Source of the DNA: [Streptosporangium] indianense
GTDB lineage: Bacteria; Actinomycetota; Actinomycetes; Streptomycetales; Streptomycetaceae
NCBI RefSeq assembly: GCF_021474405.1
Contig: NZ_JAKEIO010000006.1
Location: forward strand, 41,496-105,495
Direction of reading: 5' to 3'
Length of the DNA: 64,000 bases
Part shown: piece after piece, positions 1 through 10,330 of the stretch
Layout: the number at the start of each line of letters is the position of its first letter
Position numbering within the stretch: the stretch's first letter is position 1
Position numbers and translations under genes: made by a program
Notes under the pieces: generated by a model
What the model was told of the DNA's origin: nothing
Database searches by the model: none
What the model saw: only the letters and a program-made list of their open reading frames with translations

Positions 1-823
1 CGCCCGGCGTCTCGATGATCAGCGGCACGCCCTCGGTCGCGGGGTGCGTCATCAGCGCCCGGAACGGATCCTCGCCGATGTGGCCGACACCGATGTTCTC
101 GTGCCGGTCCTTGTGCGCGCCCACCACGTCCTTGGAGTCGTTGGCGTGGATCAGCTTCAGCCGGCCCTCACCGACGGTGTCCACCAGCAGATCCAGCGTC
201 CGGTGCATGCCGCCCGGGCCGGTCAGGTCGTGCCCGGCGGCGTAGATGTGGCAGGTGTCCAGGCACACCCCGAGCATCGGATGGGCGTCCAGCGCCTCGA
301 AGTACGGGCCGAAGTCCCACGTCCGCGAGCACAGGGAGGCACCCTGGCCGGCCGTCGACTCCAGCAGCAGGAGCGGGTCGTCTTCATGGGTCAGCTCGTC
401 CAGCAGCGGCAGCAGGTGCTCCCGTACCTGCTGGAGCGCCACCGACCGCTCCCGGCCGCCGGTCGCGCTGCCGGTGTGCACGACCACGCCCAGCGCCCCG
501 ATCTCCCGCCCGCGCCGCAGGGAGTGCCGCAGCGACTGAACCGACCGCTCCACGGTCGCCTCGGTGTGCGAACCGAAGTTGATCAGATAGGGGGCGTGCA
601 CGTACGCCGAGATCGACCCGTCCGCGCACGCCGTGCGGAACGCCTCGTCCTGCTTCGGGTTACCGGTCGGTGTGGCCCAGCCGCGCGGGTTGGCGACGAA
701 GACCTGGACGGCCTCCGCCTCCAGATCACGGGCGTACGACAGACCGACGGAGTGGAGCCCACCGGCCACGGGGACGTGGCCGCCCACCGGGTTGCGGGAG
801 GGGCCGGACAGCTGACTGTTCAC
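1..823 (-). CDS. nfo: Deoxyribonuclease IV (AP endonuclease), 3' end cut by window edge
   Basis: Endonuclease IV cleaves DNA 5' of abasic sites in base-excision repair, using a cluster of three metal ions. Reading leftward from a GTG at 823 gives about 274 residues with no stop before the left edge, so the C-terminus is missing. Visible family motifs, in order, are VHTGS, LLLESTAGQG (metal-binding Glu), CLDTCHIYAAGHD, LIHANDSK, HENIGVGHIG and a closing IIETPG at the edge. A TGA lies five codons upstream of the GTG, so this is the only plausible start; no strong Shine-Dalgarno sequence precedes it. It lies downstream of the kinase gene on the same strand, separated by 58 bases. The family call is secure. 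Confidence 0.93.
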   Translation of the reverse strand, partial: MNSQLSGPSRNPVGGHVPVAGGLHSVGLSYARDLEAEAVQVFVANPRGWATPTGNPKQDEAFRTACADGSISAYVHAPYLINFGSHTEATVERSVQSLRHSLRRGREIGALGVVVHTGSATGGRERSVALQQVREHLLPLLDELTHEDDPLLLLESTAGQGASLCSRTWDFGPYFEALDAHPMLGVCLDTCHIYAAGHDLTGPGGMHRTLDLLVDTVGEGRLKLIHANDSKDVVGAHKDRHENIGVGHIGEDPFRALMTHPATEGVPLIIETPG

Positions 824-881
824 CCGTTCAGGGTGTCATGCGTCCCGCCCTGCCCCTGCCACGGGCCTCCGCCCGCCGGCC

Positions 882-2825
882 TCACCTGATCTCGATGGTG
901 ATCGTGGAGCCCTTGGGTGCGGTCTGACCGCCCTCGACGGACTGGCTCTTGACCTCGTCGCCGAAGATGCCGAGCAGGCCGCGGTCCTCGTCGACCTCGA
1001 ACCCGGCGTCCTCCAGCGCCTGCCTGGCGTCGTCGACGTTGTCACCGACCACGTCCGGGACCTCGATCATCTCGGGACCCTTCGACAGCGTCAGCGTCAC
1101 CGTGTCGCCCTCCGCCGCGGTGCCGGACGCGGGTGTCTGCCGGACCACCTGGCCCTTGTCGTACTCGGAGGAGTTGACCTGCTCGGTGGCGATCTTCACC
1201 TTGAGGCCCGCCTCCGTCAGCTCGGACCGCGCGTCCGCCTCGTCGGAGCCGGTGACGTCGGGGATGTCGATGGGGGCGCCCTTGCTGACGACCAGCTCGA
1301 CGGCCGTGCCCGCGCGCACCTTCGTGCCGTCGGCCGGGCGGGCGGAGACCACCGAGCCGCGCGGCACGTCCTCGCTGAACTGCCGGGTCACCATGCCCGG
1401 CTCCAGCCCGTCGCCCTTCAGCAGGTCCCGCGCCTCGCCCAGCTTCCGGCCCGCCAGGGCGGGCACCCGCACGGTCTCGGGGCCGTCGGAGACGGTGATG
1501 CCCACCGCGTCGTTGCCCCGGATGCGCGCACCGGCCTTCGGGTCGCTGCTGATGATCCGGCCGCGCTCGACGGTGTCGCTGTAGGCGTGCTCCACCTTGC
1601 CGAGTTCGAGGCCGGCGTCCCGCAGCCGATCCTCGGCCTGGTCCTGGGTCTTCGCCAGCAGCGGCGGGACCTCGGTGAACTGGCCGGAGTTGATGTACCA
1701 GACGCCGACGCCCAGGCCGAGCACGAGCAGCACGGCGACGACGATCGTCGCCGGACCGCGCCGGGACCCCGGGCGGCGCCGGGCCGGCGGGGAAGCGAAG
1801 CGGCTGGTGCGGTCGAGGGATTCCCCGGCCGCCGCGTCGTCCTCGACGGCCGGCAGCGGGCGCGGCGTGGTCAGGGCGCGGGGGATCACGGTCGTGCGGT
1901 CGTCGCCGTTGTCGTGGTCCACCGCGAGCGCCTGGGGCGGCACCGCGTCCAGCTGGTCGTCGTCCAGCCGGCCGCGTCCGTCCCGGACCTGCGCGAGCAG
2001 CGCCACCGCGTCGTGCGGGCGCACCGTCGGGGTGCGGGCCGTCGCCGAGGCCACCATCGCGTCCAGCTCGTAGGCCATGCCGGGCACGGCCACCGACGGC
2101 GGGGGCACGTCCTCGTGCAGGTGCTTGTAGAGGATCACGGCGGGGGAGTCCCCGTCGTGCGGCTTGTCGCCGGTCAGCATCTCGTACAGCATCACGCCGC
2201 ACGCGTACACGTCGACGCGGGGGTCGGCGGTGCCGTCCTCTATCTGCTCCGGGGCGAGGTACGAGACCGTGCCGAGCACGGTGCCGGTGGTGTTCGTCAC
2301 CGTGTCGACGGCCCGGACCAGGCCGAAGTCGGCGACCTTGACCCGGCCGTCGTCCCCGATCAGCACGTTCTCGGGCTTCATGTCGCGGTGCACGAAACCG
2401 GCGCGGTGCGCGGCGCCCAGGGCGGCCAGCACCGGCTCCAGGATGTCCAGGGCGGCCCGCGGCTGCAGGGCACCGCGCTCGCGCAGCACGTCCCGCAGGG
2501 TGCAGCCCGCGACGTACTCCATCGCCAGGTACACGTACGAGCCGTCGGTGCCCTGGTCGAAGACCTGCACCACGTTCGGATGGGCCAGCCGGGCCACGGA
2601 CTTCGCCTCGCGGATGAACCGCTCGACGAACGAGGCGTCGACCGCGAGCGAGGGGTGCATCACCTTCAGCGCGAGGACCCGGTCGAGCCGGGTGTCCACG
2701 GCCCGGTAGACCGTGGCCATCCCGCCGACCGCGATCCGCGCGTCGATGCGATACCGGCCGTCGAGCACCTGCCCGACCAAGGGGTCCTGAAGGGTCGTGT
2801 CCACGCAGGGGAGTCTACGAGCCAT
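882..2825 (-). CDS. Ser/Thr protein kinase with extracellular PASTA domains (PknB/Stk type)
   Basis: This membrane kinase has a cytoplasmic catalytic domain and an outer PASTA stalk, the layout used in Gram-positives to sense muropeptides or lipid II and signal to growth and division. The kinase domain starts near residue 24: glycine loop IAVGGMATVY (31-40), catalytic Lys54, HRDMKPEN (146-153), DFG (166-168) and APEQ (191-194). A transmembrane helix lies at about 359-378, after a basic stretch, followed by four PASTA repeats; the last three open with VPAL, IPDV and VPDV. The length, 647 residues, is normal. A GTG at 2804 (start VDTTLQDP) is an equally possible start. It reads in the same direction as the thiO-thiS-thiG operon upstream but is separated from it by 91 bases. 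Which cell-wall ligand it senses is not shown. Confidence 0.93.
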   Translation of the reverse strand: MARRLPCVDTTLQDPLVGQVLDGRYRIDARIAVGGMATVYRAVDTRLDRVLALKVMHPSLAVDASFVERFIREAKSVARLAHPNVVQVFDQGTDGSYVYLAMEYVAGCTLRDVLRERGALQPRAALDILEPVLAALGAAHRAGFVHRDMKPENVLIGDDGRVKVADFGLVRAVDTVTNTTGTVLGTVSYLAPEQIEDGTADPRVDVYACGVMLYEMLTGDKPHDGDSPAVILYKHLHEDVPPPSVAVPGMAYELDAMVASATARTPTVRPHDAVALLAQVRDGRGRLDDDQLDAVPPQALAVDHDNGDDRTTVIPRALTTPRPLPAVEDDAAAGESLDRTSRFASPPARRRPGSRRGPATIVVAVLLVLGLGVGVWYINSGQFTEVPPLLAKTQDQAEDRLRDAGLELGKVEHAYSDTVERGRIISSDPKAGARIRGNDAVGITVSDGPETVRVPALAGRKLGEARDLLKGDGLEPGMVTRQFSEDVPRGSVVSARPADGTKVRAGTAVELVVSKGAPIDIPDVTGSDEADARSELTEAGLKVKIATEQVNSSEYDKGQVVRQTPASGTAAEGDTVTLTLSKGPEMIEVPDVVGDNVDDARQALEDAGFEVDEDRGLLGIFGDEVKSQSVEGGQTAPKGSTITIEIR

Positions 2826-2916
2826 GGCCGACAGCCCCGTCCCCCCGGCGGATTCCGGGGCAGGACTGCAGCCGACCTGTGACGTGCCCCCGGCCGTGTG
2901 ACGTGTCCCGCGGGCC

Positions 2917-5098
<2,182 letters not shown>

Positions 5099-5109
5099 GG
5101 GCGTCCAGC

Positions 5110-5205
5110 CCCTCCCTTCGCCGGCATGACCCGGATCAGGTTCGTACGGTCGGAGGCCGCCAGCCTCCCTCTCAGCCCGGTGCGTCCGGGCTCCCGCGAG
5201 TGCTT
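5110..5205 (-). promoter_or_regulatory. TPP riboswitch (THI box) upstream of thiO
   Basis: Read leftward, the leader of thiO contains the conserved TPP aptamer pieces in order: GGGAGCCCGG, the pyrimidine-sensing CTGAGAGGGAGGC (CTGAGA at 5175-5170), ACCGTACGAACCTGATCCGG (ending near 5128) and GTCATGCCGGCGAAGGGAGG next to the start region. The aptamer ends only about 10-20 bases before the thiO ATG and the terminal GAAGGGAGG could serve as Shine-Dalgarno sequence, so control by hiding the ribosome site is likely. Thiamine pyrophosphate should switch thiO-thiS-thiG off. The mechanism is inferred. Confidence 0.93.
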
Positions 5206-5259
5206 TACGTTGGCCACCCTAGCCCGATGCCCTGTCCCGCAGTAAGGGAGCCTCGTCCC

Positions 5260-5610
5260 ATGGCCCGATCCCTCGACGGTCTCGTCCTCGCGCCGGTCGC
5301 CGACCAGGCCCCGGGCCAGGTGGGCACCCGCACCCGGTTCACGTACCACGAGCGGCGGGGCGAGATCTGGGCCGAGTACACCGGCGGCGACGTCGTACGC
5401 GGGCACCTCGTGGGTACCCGGGAAGGTGACCGGCTGGACTTCCGGTACGTTCAGCTCAAGCAGGACGGCACCACGTCCTCCGGGCACTGCGTCTCCTCGG
5501 TCGTGGAGCTGCCCGACGGGCGGGTGCGGCTGGAGGAGACCTGGGAGTGGGAGTCCCGGCGGGGCAACGGCACGAGCGTTGTGGAGCAGGTCACGGCGCA
5601 TGAGCACTGA
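5260..5610 (+). CDS. Conserved hypothetical protein, beta-rich
   Basis: This 116-residue protein has no signal peptide or membrane segment. It starts MARSLDGLVLAPVAD at an ATG with AAGGGAG 10 bases upstream; the frame runs further up but without a better start. The sequence alternates strands and turns (TRFTYHERRGEIWAEY, VVRGHLVG, LDFRYVQL, VRLEETWEWES), which suggests a small beta-barrel or sandwich. I do not recognise a named domain. It is divergent from the thiamine operon, so the riboswitch region and its own promoter share about 160 bases. Confidence 0.8.
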   Translation: MARSLDGLVLAPVADQAPGQVGTRTRFTYHERRGEIWAEYTGGDVVRGHLVGTREGDRLDFRYVQLKQDGTTSSGHCVSSVVELPDGRVRLEETWEWESRRGNGTSVVEQVTAHEH

Positions 5611-5636
5611 CTGACAAAACGTCAGGTGTCTATGGT
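5611..5636 (+). promoter_or_regulatory. Inverted repeat and probable leaderless promoter
   Basis: CTGAC and GTCAG form a perfect 5-bp inverted repeat around AAAAC at 5611-5625. A -10-like TATGGT follows at 5631-5636, which would start transcription at about the GTG (5643) of the reductase gene. The -35-like CTGACA is 14 bases from the -10, shorter than usual, so an activator may be needed. The repeat overlaps the -35 and could be an operator. Confidence 0.45.
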
Positions 5637-5642
5637 GATCAG

Positions 5643-6884
5643 GTGAGCGAGCAGACGCAGGAACCAGGTTCGTCCGCGCCGCGGCGCGTCGTCGTGGCGG
5701 GTGCGGGCATGGCCGGGGTGCAGACCGCCGTCGCGCTGCGCGAGCAGGGCTTCACCGGTGACGTGATCCTCATCGGCGCCGAGCCCCACCAGCCCTACGA
5801 CCGGCCCCCGTTGTCCAAGGCCGTCCTGCTCGGCAAGTCCGAGGGCTCCGCCTTCGACGTCGACTTCGAAGCCCTCGGCATCGAACTGCGGCTCGGCTGC
5901 GAGGTGCTGGGCCTGCGCCCCGCCGACCACGAGCTGGACACCGAGGACGGGCCCGTGCCGTACGACGTCCTGGTCGTCGCGACCGGCGCGGAACCCGTCC
6001 GGCTGCCCGGCACCGAGGGCGTGCCGGGCGTGCATCTGCTGCGCACCCTGGACGACGCCGAGCGGCTGCGGCCCGTACTGGCCCGCCAGCACGACATCGT
6101 GGTCGTCGGCGCGGGCTGGATCGGCGCGGAGTTCGCCACGGCCGCCCGCGAGGCGGGCTGCGCGGTGACCGTCGTGGAGGCCGCGGAACGCCCGCTCGCC
6201 GGGGCGCTGCCGGCGGAGGTCGCCGCCCCGATGTCCGGCTGGTACGCCGACGCGGGGGCGGACCTGCGCACGCACGCGCGCGTGCAGCGCGTCGAACCCG
6301 GTGTCGTCGTCCTCGACGACGGCTCGCGGCTGCCCGCGGGCGCGGTCGTCGTCGGCATCGGCGCCCGCCCCGCCACGGCCTGGCTCACCGGCTCCGGTAT
6401 CGGGCTGGGCACCCACGGCGAGATCGTCGCCGACGAGCACCTGCGCACGACCGTGCCGGACGTGTACGCGGTCGGCGACTGCGCCTCCTTCCCCTCCGGG
6501 CGCTACGGCGAGCGCCTGCTGATCCACCACTGGGACAACGCGCTCCAGGGGCCGCGCACGGTCGCCGTGAACATCGTCGGCGGGGCCACCGGGGAGCCGC
6601 CGGCGGTGTACGACCCGGTGCCGTACTTCTGGTCCGAGCAGTTCGGGCGGTTCGTCCAGTACGCCGGGCATCACGCGGCCGCGGACACGACCCTGTGGCG
6701 GGGCGACCCCTCCGGTCCGGCCTGGACGGTGTGCTGGCTGCGGGGTGAGCGGCTGGTCGCGCTGCTGGCGGTGGGCCGGCCCCGGGACCTCGCGCAGGGC
6801 CGCCGTCTGATCGAGTCGGGCACGGTGATGAATCCGGTGCTGCTGGCGGATCCGGCCCGGCCCATGAAGGCGGCGACGGCGTAG
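5643..6884 (+). CDS. FAD-dependent ferredoxin/rubredoxin reductase-like oxidoreductase
   Basis: This flavoprotein belongs to the pyridine nucleotide-disulfide oxidoreductase family and resembles the ferredoxin reductases of oxygenase systems. It has an N-terminal FAD motif VVVAGAGMAGVQTAVALREQ, the FAD motif YDRPPLSK, a central NAD(P)H motif IVVVGAGWIGAEFATAAREA and the second FAD motif TVPDVYAVGDCA. The length of 413 residues is typical. The GTG start has no separate ribosome site and may be at the 5' end of the mRNA. No ferredoxin, P450 or Rieske gene is beside it, so its electron partner is unknown. Confidence 0.88.
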   Translation: MSEQTQEPGSSAPRRVVVAGAGMAGVQTAVALREQGFTGDVILIGAEPHQPYDRPPLSKAVLLGKSEGSAFDVDFEALGIELRLGCEVLGLRPADHELDTEDGPVPYDVLVVATGAEPVRLPGTEGVPGVHLLRTLDDAERLRPVLARQHDIVVVGAGWIGAEFATAAREAGCAVTVVEAAERPLAGALPAEVAAPMSGWYADAGADLRTHARVQRVEPGVVVLDDGSRLPAGAVVVGIGARPATAWLTGSGIGLGTHGEIVADEHLRTTVPDVYAVGDCASFPSGRYGERLLIHHWDNALQGPRTVAVNIVGGATGEPPAVYDPVPYFWSEQFGRFVQYAGHHAAADTTLWRGDPSGPAWTVCWLRGERLVALLAVGRPRDLAQGRRLIESGTVMNPVLLADPARPMKAATA

Positions 6885-6948
6885 CGGGCCGCGCCCGGGT
6901 GGACCGCCCGGCTTCCGACTGTCAGTGGCAAATGGCAGGCTGGTTTCC

Positions 6949-7314
6949 GTGACCGAGATTGACGCAAAGATCGATGCTCTCGTCCCCGCCTGGCTCACCC
7001 TCCCCGACATCGCCGAACAGTTCGGCGTCGAGGTGACGCGTGTGCGGCAGCTGGTCAAGGACGGCCAGCTCATCGCCGTACGCCGAGGTGAGAACCGCGC
7101 GCTGCACGTCCCCGCCGCCTTCATCGACGGGGACAAGGTCGTCAAGGGCCTGTCCGGGACCCTGACACTGCTGCGGGACGACGGCTTCACGGACGAAGAG
7201 ATGCTGGAGTGGCTCTTCACGCCGGACCCCAGCCTGCCCGGCACCCCCGCGCAGGCGCTCAGCGAGAATCGCGGCACGGAGGTGAAGCGCCGCGCCCAGG
7301 CGCTCGCGGTCTGA
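6949..7314 (+). CDS. Rv2175c-family DNA-binding protein
   Basis: This 121-residue protein matches the small actinobacterial family of Mycobacterium tuberculosis Rv2175c, a winged-helix-type DNA-binding protein that is a substrate of the kinase PknL. It has the helix-turn-helix WLTLPDIAEQFGVEVTRVRQ, a following RRGENRALHVP strand pair, and the family signature WLFTPDPSL and VKRRAQALAV. I chose the GTG at 6949 (MTEIDAKI); a GTG at 6925 would add eight residues. A PASTA kinase lies about 4 kb away. Whether that kinase modifies this protein here is inference. Confidence 0.87.
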   Translation: MTEIDAKIDALVPAWLTLPDIAEQFGVEVTRVRQLVKDGQLIAVRRGENRALHVPAAFIDGDKVVKGLSGTLTLLRDDGFTDEEMLEWLFTPDPSLPGTPAQALSENRGTEVKRRAQALAV

Positions 7315-7644
7315 CCCGGCCGCGACCGGACAACCGTCCGGCACCGCGCCCGCGGAGCCGGACCTGAACAACCGCCCGACCTGGGGCCGTGGCCCGGCGG
7401 TCACGGCCCGGGGGTGGCTCGTGCCCGCGCGGGCCGCGCATCGCCCGGCGGTGGCTTGCGGCCGGGCTGCGGACTCCCCGGTGGGGCCGTTGCGCACCGG
7501 TGCCGGGCCCGGGGCAGGCGTAAGGTGCCCGAGGCGTTCGCGCGGACCGGGGCACTCCCGCGCCGCACGCCGCCCACGCGGACACCCGTACGCCACGACG
7601 TCCGGCGCGGACACCCGTACGCCACGACACCCAGGGGGACACGC
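7315..7644 (+). other. Intergenic region upstream of thiE
   Basis: This 330-base stretch has no convincing gene. It is very GC-rich and should hold the thiE promoter, but I cannot pick out a good -35/-10 pair. No THI-box motif (CTGAGA, or ACCTGATC with GGGTCATGCC) is present, in contrast to thiO. It contains the direct repeat listed separately. Confidence 0.6.
7578..7628 (+). repeat. 22-bp exact direct repeat just upstream of thiE
   Basis: Two identical 22-base copies, at 7578-7599 and 7607-7628, begin GCGGACACCCGTACG and end CCACGAC, with a 29-base period. The second copy ends 16 bases before the thiE ATG, so it lies in the leader or ribosome-binding region. It could be a recent tandem duplication or paired binding sites. 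Confidence 0.85.
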
Positions 7645-8301
7645 ATGACCGGCACCGCCGCCACCGCACGGGCCCAGCTCGCCGACGCCCGGGTCTACCT
7701 CTGCACCGACGCGCGCAAGCGGCAGGGCGACCTGCCTCAGTTCCTCGACGCCGTGCTGGCCGGCGGGGTCGACATCGTGCAGCTGCGGGACAAGGGCATG
7801 GAGGCCGGTGAGGAACTGGAGCACCTGGCCGTGCTCGCCGAGGCCTGTGCCCGGCACGGCAAGCTCCTCGCGGTCAACGACCGGGCGGATGTCGCCCACG
7901 CCGCCGGCTCCGACGTGCTGCACCTCGGCCAGGGCGACCTCCCCGTCCCCGCGGCCCGTGCCCTCCTCGGCGACGACATCCTGATCGGCCGCTCCACCCA
8001 CGCCGAGTCCGAGGCCGCCGCGGCCGCCGTCCAGCAGGGCGTGGACTACTTCTGCACCGGCCCGTGCTGGCCGACGCCGACCAAGCCGGGCCGTCACGCG
8101 CCCGGCCTGGACCTCGTCCGGTACACGGCCGGCCTCGGCACCGACCGCCCCTGGTTCGCCATCGGCGGCATCGACCTGTCAAACCTCGACCAGGTCCTTC
8201 GGGCCGGCGCCCGGCGCGTCGTCGTCGTACGGGCGATCACCGAGGCCGACGACCCGGGGGCCGCGGCGGCCGAGTTCGCCAAGCGGCTGCGGGAGGCGTA
8301 G
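7645..8301 (+). CDS. thiE: Thiamine-phosphate synthase
   Basis: ThiE joins the pyrimidine (HMP-PP) and thiazole (HET-P) moieties to give thiamine phosphate. The 218-residue protein shows the TIM-barrel motifs [51 protein letters not shown], the diphosphate loop [13 protein letters not shown] and [11 protein letters not shown]. The ATG at 7645 follows AGGGGGAC. It is transcribed away from the thiO-thiS-thiG operon and has no visible riboswitch, so the two halves of thiamine synthesis appear to be regulated separately. Confidence 0.95.
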   Translation: MTGTAATARAQLADARVYLCTDARKRQGDLPQFLDAVLAGGVDIVQLRDKGMEAGEELEHLAVLAEACARHGKLLAVNDRADVAHAAGSDVLHLGQGDLPVPAARALLGDDILIGRSTHAESEAAAAAVQQGVDYFCTGPCWPTPTKPGRHAPGLDLVRYTAGLGTDRPWFAIGGIDLSNLDQVLRAGARRVVVVRAITEADDPGAAAAEFAKRLREA

Positions 8302-8311
8302 TTACGGCGGT

Positions 8312-8330
8312 TTGTCCAAGGGATGGACAA
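8312..8330 (+). promoter_or_regulatory. 7-bp perfect inverted repeat upstream of metF
   Basis: TTGTCCA (8312-8318) and TGGACAA (8324-8330) are separated by AGGGA. There is no T-run after it, so it is not a typical terminator for thiE. It lies about 35 bases upstream of the metF -35 element. Each arm matches the first seven bases of the streptomycete DnaA box TTGTCCACA, so it might be a regulator or DnaA site. Confidence 0.5.
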
Positions 8331-8364
8331 CAAGCGGACAATCCGGGCAAATGTCGGCCTGCGG

Positions 8365-8393
8365 TTGGGGGACCGACGGCCCCTGGCTAACCT
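8365..8393 (+). promoter_or_regulatory. metF: Probable leaderless metF promoter
   Basis: TTGGGG (8365-8370) and TAACCT (8388-8393) are spaced by 17 bases. Transcription would start 6-7 bases after the -10, which is the A of the metF ATG at 8400. There is no ribosome-binding site before the ATG, consistent with a leaderless mRNA. Confidence 0.5.
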
Positions 8394-8399
8394 GCCGGT

Positions 8400-9323
8400 A
8401 TGGCCCTCGGCACCGCATCCATCAGGTCGGACCACGCGCGCACCGTCCGCGACATGCTCGCAGCCGGCAAGACGACGTACTCGTTCGAGTTCTACGCCCC
8501 CAAGACCCCGAAGGGCGAGCGGAACCTGTGGAACGCGCTGCGCCGGGTCGAGGCGGTGGCGCCCGACTTCGTCTCCGTGACCTACGGCGCGGGCGGTTCC
8601 ACCCGCGCGGGCACGGTCAAGGCGACCGAGGCGATCGCCTCCGACACCACCCTCACCCCGATCGCCCACCTCACCGCGGTCGACCACTCGGTGGCCGACC
8701 TGCGCAACATCATCGGCCAGTACGCCGACGCCGGGATCCGCAACATGCTCGCCCTGCGCGGTGACCCGCCCGGCGACCCGATGGGCGAGTGGGTGCCGCA
8801 TCCGCGGGGCCTCGCCTACGCCGCCGAGCTCGTCGAACTGATCAAGGCCTCCGGCGACTTCTGCGTGGGCGTCGCCGCCTTCCCGGCGATGCACCCGCGC
8901 TCCTGCGACTGGGACACCGACGTCCGCCACTTCGTCGACAAGTGCCGGGCGGGCGCGGACTACGCCATCACGCAGATGTTCTTCCAGCCCGAGGACTACC
9001 TCCGGCTGCGCGACCGGGTCTCGGCGGCCGGCTGCGAGACCCCGATCATTCCCGAGGTCATGCCGATCGCGAGCGTGAAGACCCTGGAACGGATCGGGTC
9101 CCTCACCAACGCCGCGTTCCCGCCTGCCCTGAAAGAGCGGATCCTCACAGCAAAAGACGATCCGGCCGCTGTACGCTCCATTGGGATCGAATTCGCCACG
9201 GAGTTCTGTGCGCGGCTGCTCGACGAGGGCGTGCCCGGCTTGCACTTCATCACGCTGAACAACTCCACCGCGACACTGGAGATCTACGAGAACCTGGGCC
9301 TGCACCACCAAGCGCAGGCCTAG
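8400..9323 (+). CDS. metF: Methylenetetrahydrofolate reductase
   Basis: MetF reduces 5,10-methylene-THF to 5-methyl-THF with a flavin and so supplies methyl groups for methionine. The 307-residue TIM barrel has [15 protein letters not shown] near the N-terminus (usually SFEFFPPK), [40 protein letters not shown] and [10 protein letters not shown]. It probably has its own leaderless promoter. A membrane-protein gene follows 56 bases downstream. Confidence 0.94.
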   Translation: MALGTASIRSDHARTVRDMLAAGKTTYSFEFYAPKTPKGERNLWNALRRVEAVAPDFVSVTYGAGGSTRAGTVKATEAIASDTTLTPIAHLTAVDHSVADLRNIIGQYADAGIRNMLALRGDPPGDPMGEWVPHPRGLAYAAELVELIKASGDFCVGVAAFPAMHPRSCDWDTDVRHFVDKCRAGADYAITQMFFQPEDYLRLRDRVSAAGCETPIIPEVMPIASVKTLERIGSLTNAAFPPALKERILTAKDDPAAVRSIGIEFATEFCARLLDEGVPGLHFITLNNSTATLEIYENLGLHHQAQA

Positions 9324-9379
9324 ACCGTTCGCGCCGGTATACGACACACTGCGTAGCGGCCACTGGGAGAGGGGCGTAC

Positions 9380-10303
9380 ATGGGCTGGACGGTCCTCTAC
9401 ATCGCGTTCGGCATCGTCGCGCTGTGGCTGCTGGGTGAGGTGCTGCTGCAGTACAAGGCGCGGCTGCGCTGGCGCCTGCTGGCCTTCGCCGGGTTCCTCG
9501 GTGTCGTCGTCGGTGTCCTGATCCCGTCGGTCGTCGTGATCGGACTGGGTGCGGCCGCCTTCGCGGTCGGGCAGACGTACGTCACCCTGTCGTTCCGCAG
9601 CGGCTTCGCGGCCGGCTGGGCGATGAACGCGCCCGCTCTGGGTGGCAGCAAGCGCCGCCGCGGTGAGCGCGGCCGCCAGGAGCCGACCCTGGAGGTGTCC
9701 GGCCTCGAGGCCGAGGACGGCTACGACGACGGGGGGGCCGCCTACCGCCGCGACCCCGCCCCCCACGGCCCGGGCGACGACTACGACGGGGACGACGTCT
9801 TCACCCCCGCCCGCGCCGCCCAGCCCACGTCCGCCGAGACCACCGCCGTCTACGAGCCCCAGCCCATGCCCGAGGACAGCGGCTCCTACGGCGTCTACGA
9901 CACCGGGTACCAGACCGCGGGACAGCAGCCCCACGACCAGTACGCCGCCCAGACCGCCGACCAGTACGCCTACGACTACTCCGGCTACGGCCAGCAACAG
10001 GGCTACGACGGCCAGCAGCAGTACGCCGCCTACTCGGACCCGTACATCGGCTCCTCGAACTACGGTCAGGGCGCGTACGACGGCACCTACGGCGACCAGC
10101 AGTACTACGGTCAGCAGACGTACGGCCAGGACCAGTACGTCGGCACCTACGGCGGCGAGTCCCCGCCCGGCGGGGTGTGGGTCCCGCAGCAGCGCAACAC
10201 CGACGAGTACGGGCAGGAACTGCCGCCCGAGCAGCCCTACCCCTACCAGGGGGGCGGGCAGCAGCCGCAGGGGAACGGCTTCGACGAGCAGTACCGTTTC
10301 TGA
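9380..10303 (+). CDS. Membrane protein with Tyr/Gln/Gly-rich low-complexity tail
   Basis: This 307-residue protein has two or three hydrophobic helices in the first 75 residues (VLYIAFGIVALWLLGEVLLQ; LLAFAGFLGVVVGVLIPSVV) and then a basic stretch GGSKRRRGERGR. From about residue 110 it is acidic and disordered, and from about 170 strongly enriched in Tyr, Gln and Gly, with repeated motifs such as QYAAQ, YGQQ and QTYGQDQY. The start ATG follows GGGAGAGGGGC. The topology suggests the tail faces the cytoplasm, which is inference. I know no function; similar tails in other proteins can drive phase separation or bind SH3-like partners. It is convergent with the next gene. Confidence 0.85.
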   Translation: MGWTVLYIAFGIVALWLLGEVLLQYKARLRWRLLAFAGFLGVVVGVLIPSVVVIGLGAAAFAVGQTYVTLSFRSGFAAGWAMNAPALGGSKRRRGERGRQEPTLEVSGLEAEDGYDDGGAAYRRDPAPHGPGDDYDGDDVFTPARAAQPTSAETTAVYEPQPMPEDSGSYGVYDTGYQTAGQQPHDQYAAQTADQYAYDYSGYGQQQGYDGQQQYAAYSDPYIGSSNYGQGAYDGTYGDQQYYGQQTYGQDQYVGTYGGESPPGGVWVPQQRNTDEYGQELPPEQPYPYQGGGQQPQGNGFDEQYRF

Positions 10304-10311
10304 ACATCTCG

Positions 10312-10327
10312 CCCCGCCGCGGCGGGG
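10312..10327. terminator. GC-rich palindrome between convergent genes
   Basis: CCCCGCCGCGGCGGGG is a perfect 16-base palindrome between two convergent stop codons 27 bases apart. It could form a stem of six pairs with a four-base loop on either transcript, without a T-run, as is common for streptomycete terminators. Confidence 0.55.
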
Positions 10328-10330
10328 TGC

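Noticed and set aside
44..889. Long rightward open frame over the first 850 bases
   Set aside because: It is the antisense shadow of the endonuclease IV gene; its composition is Arg/Gly/Pro/Val-rich with no domain, while the leftward frame carries the full set of endonuclease IV motifs.
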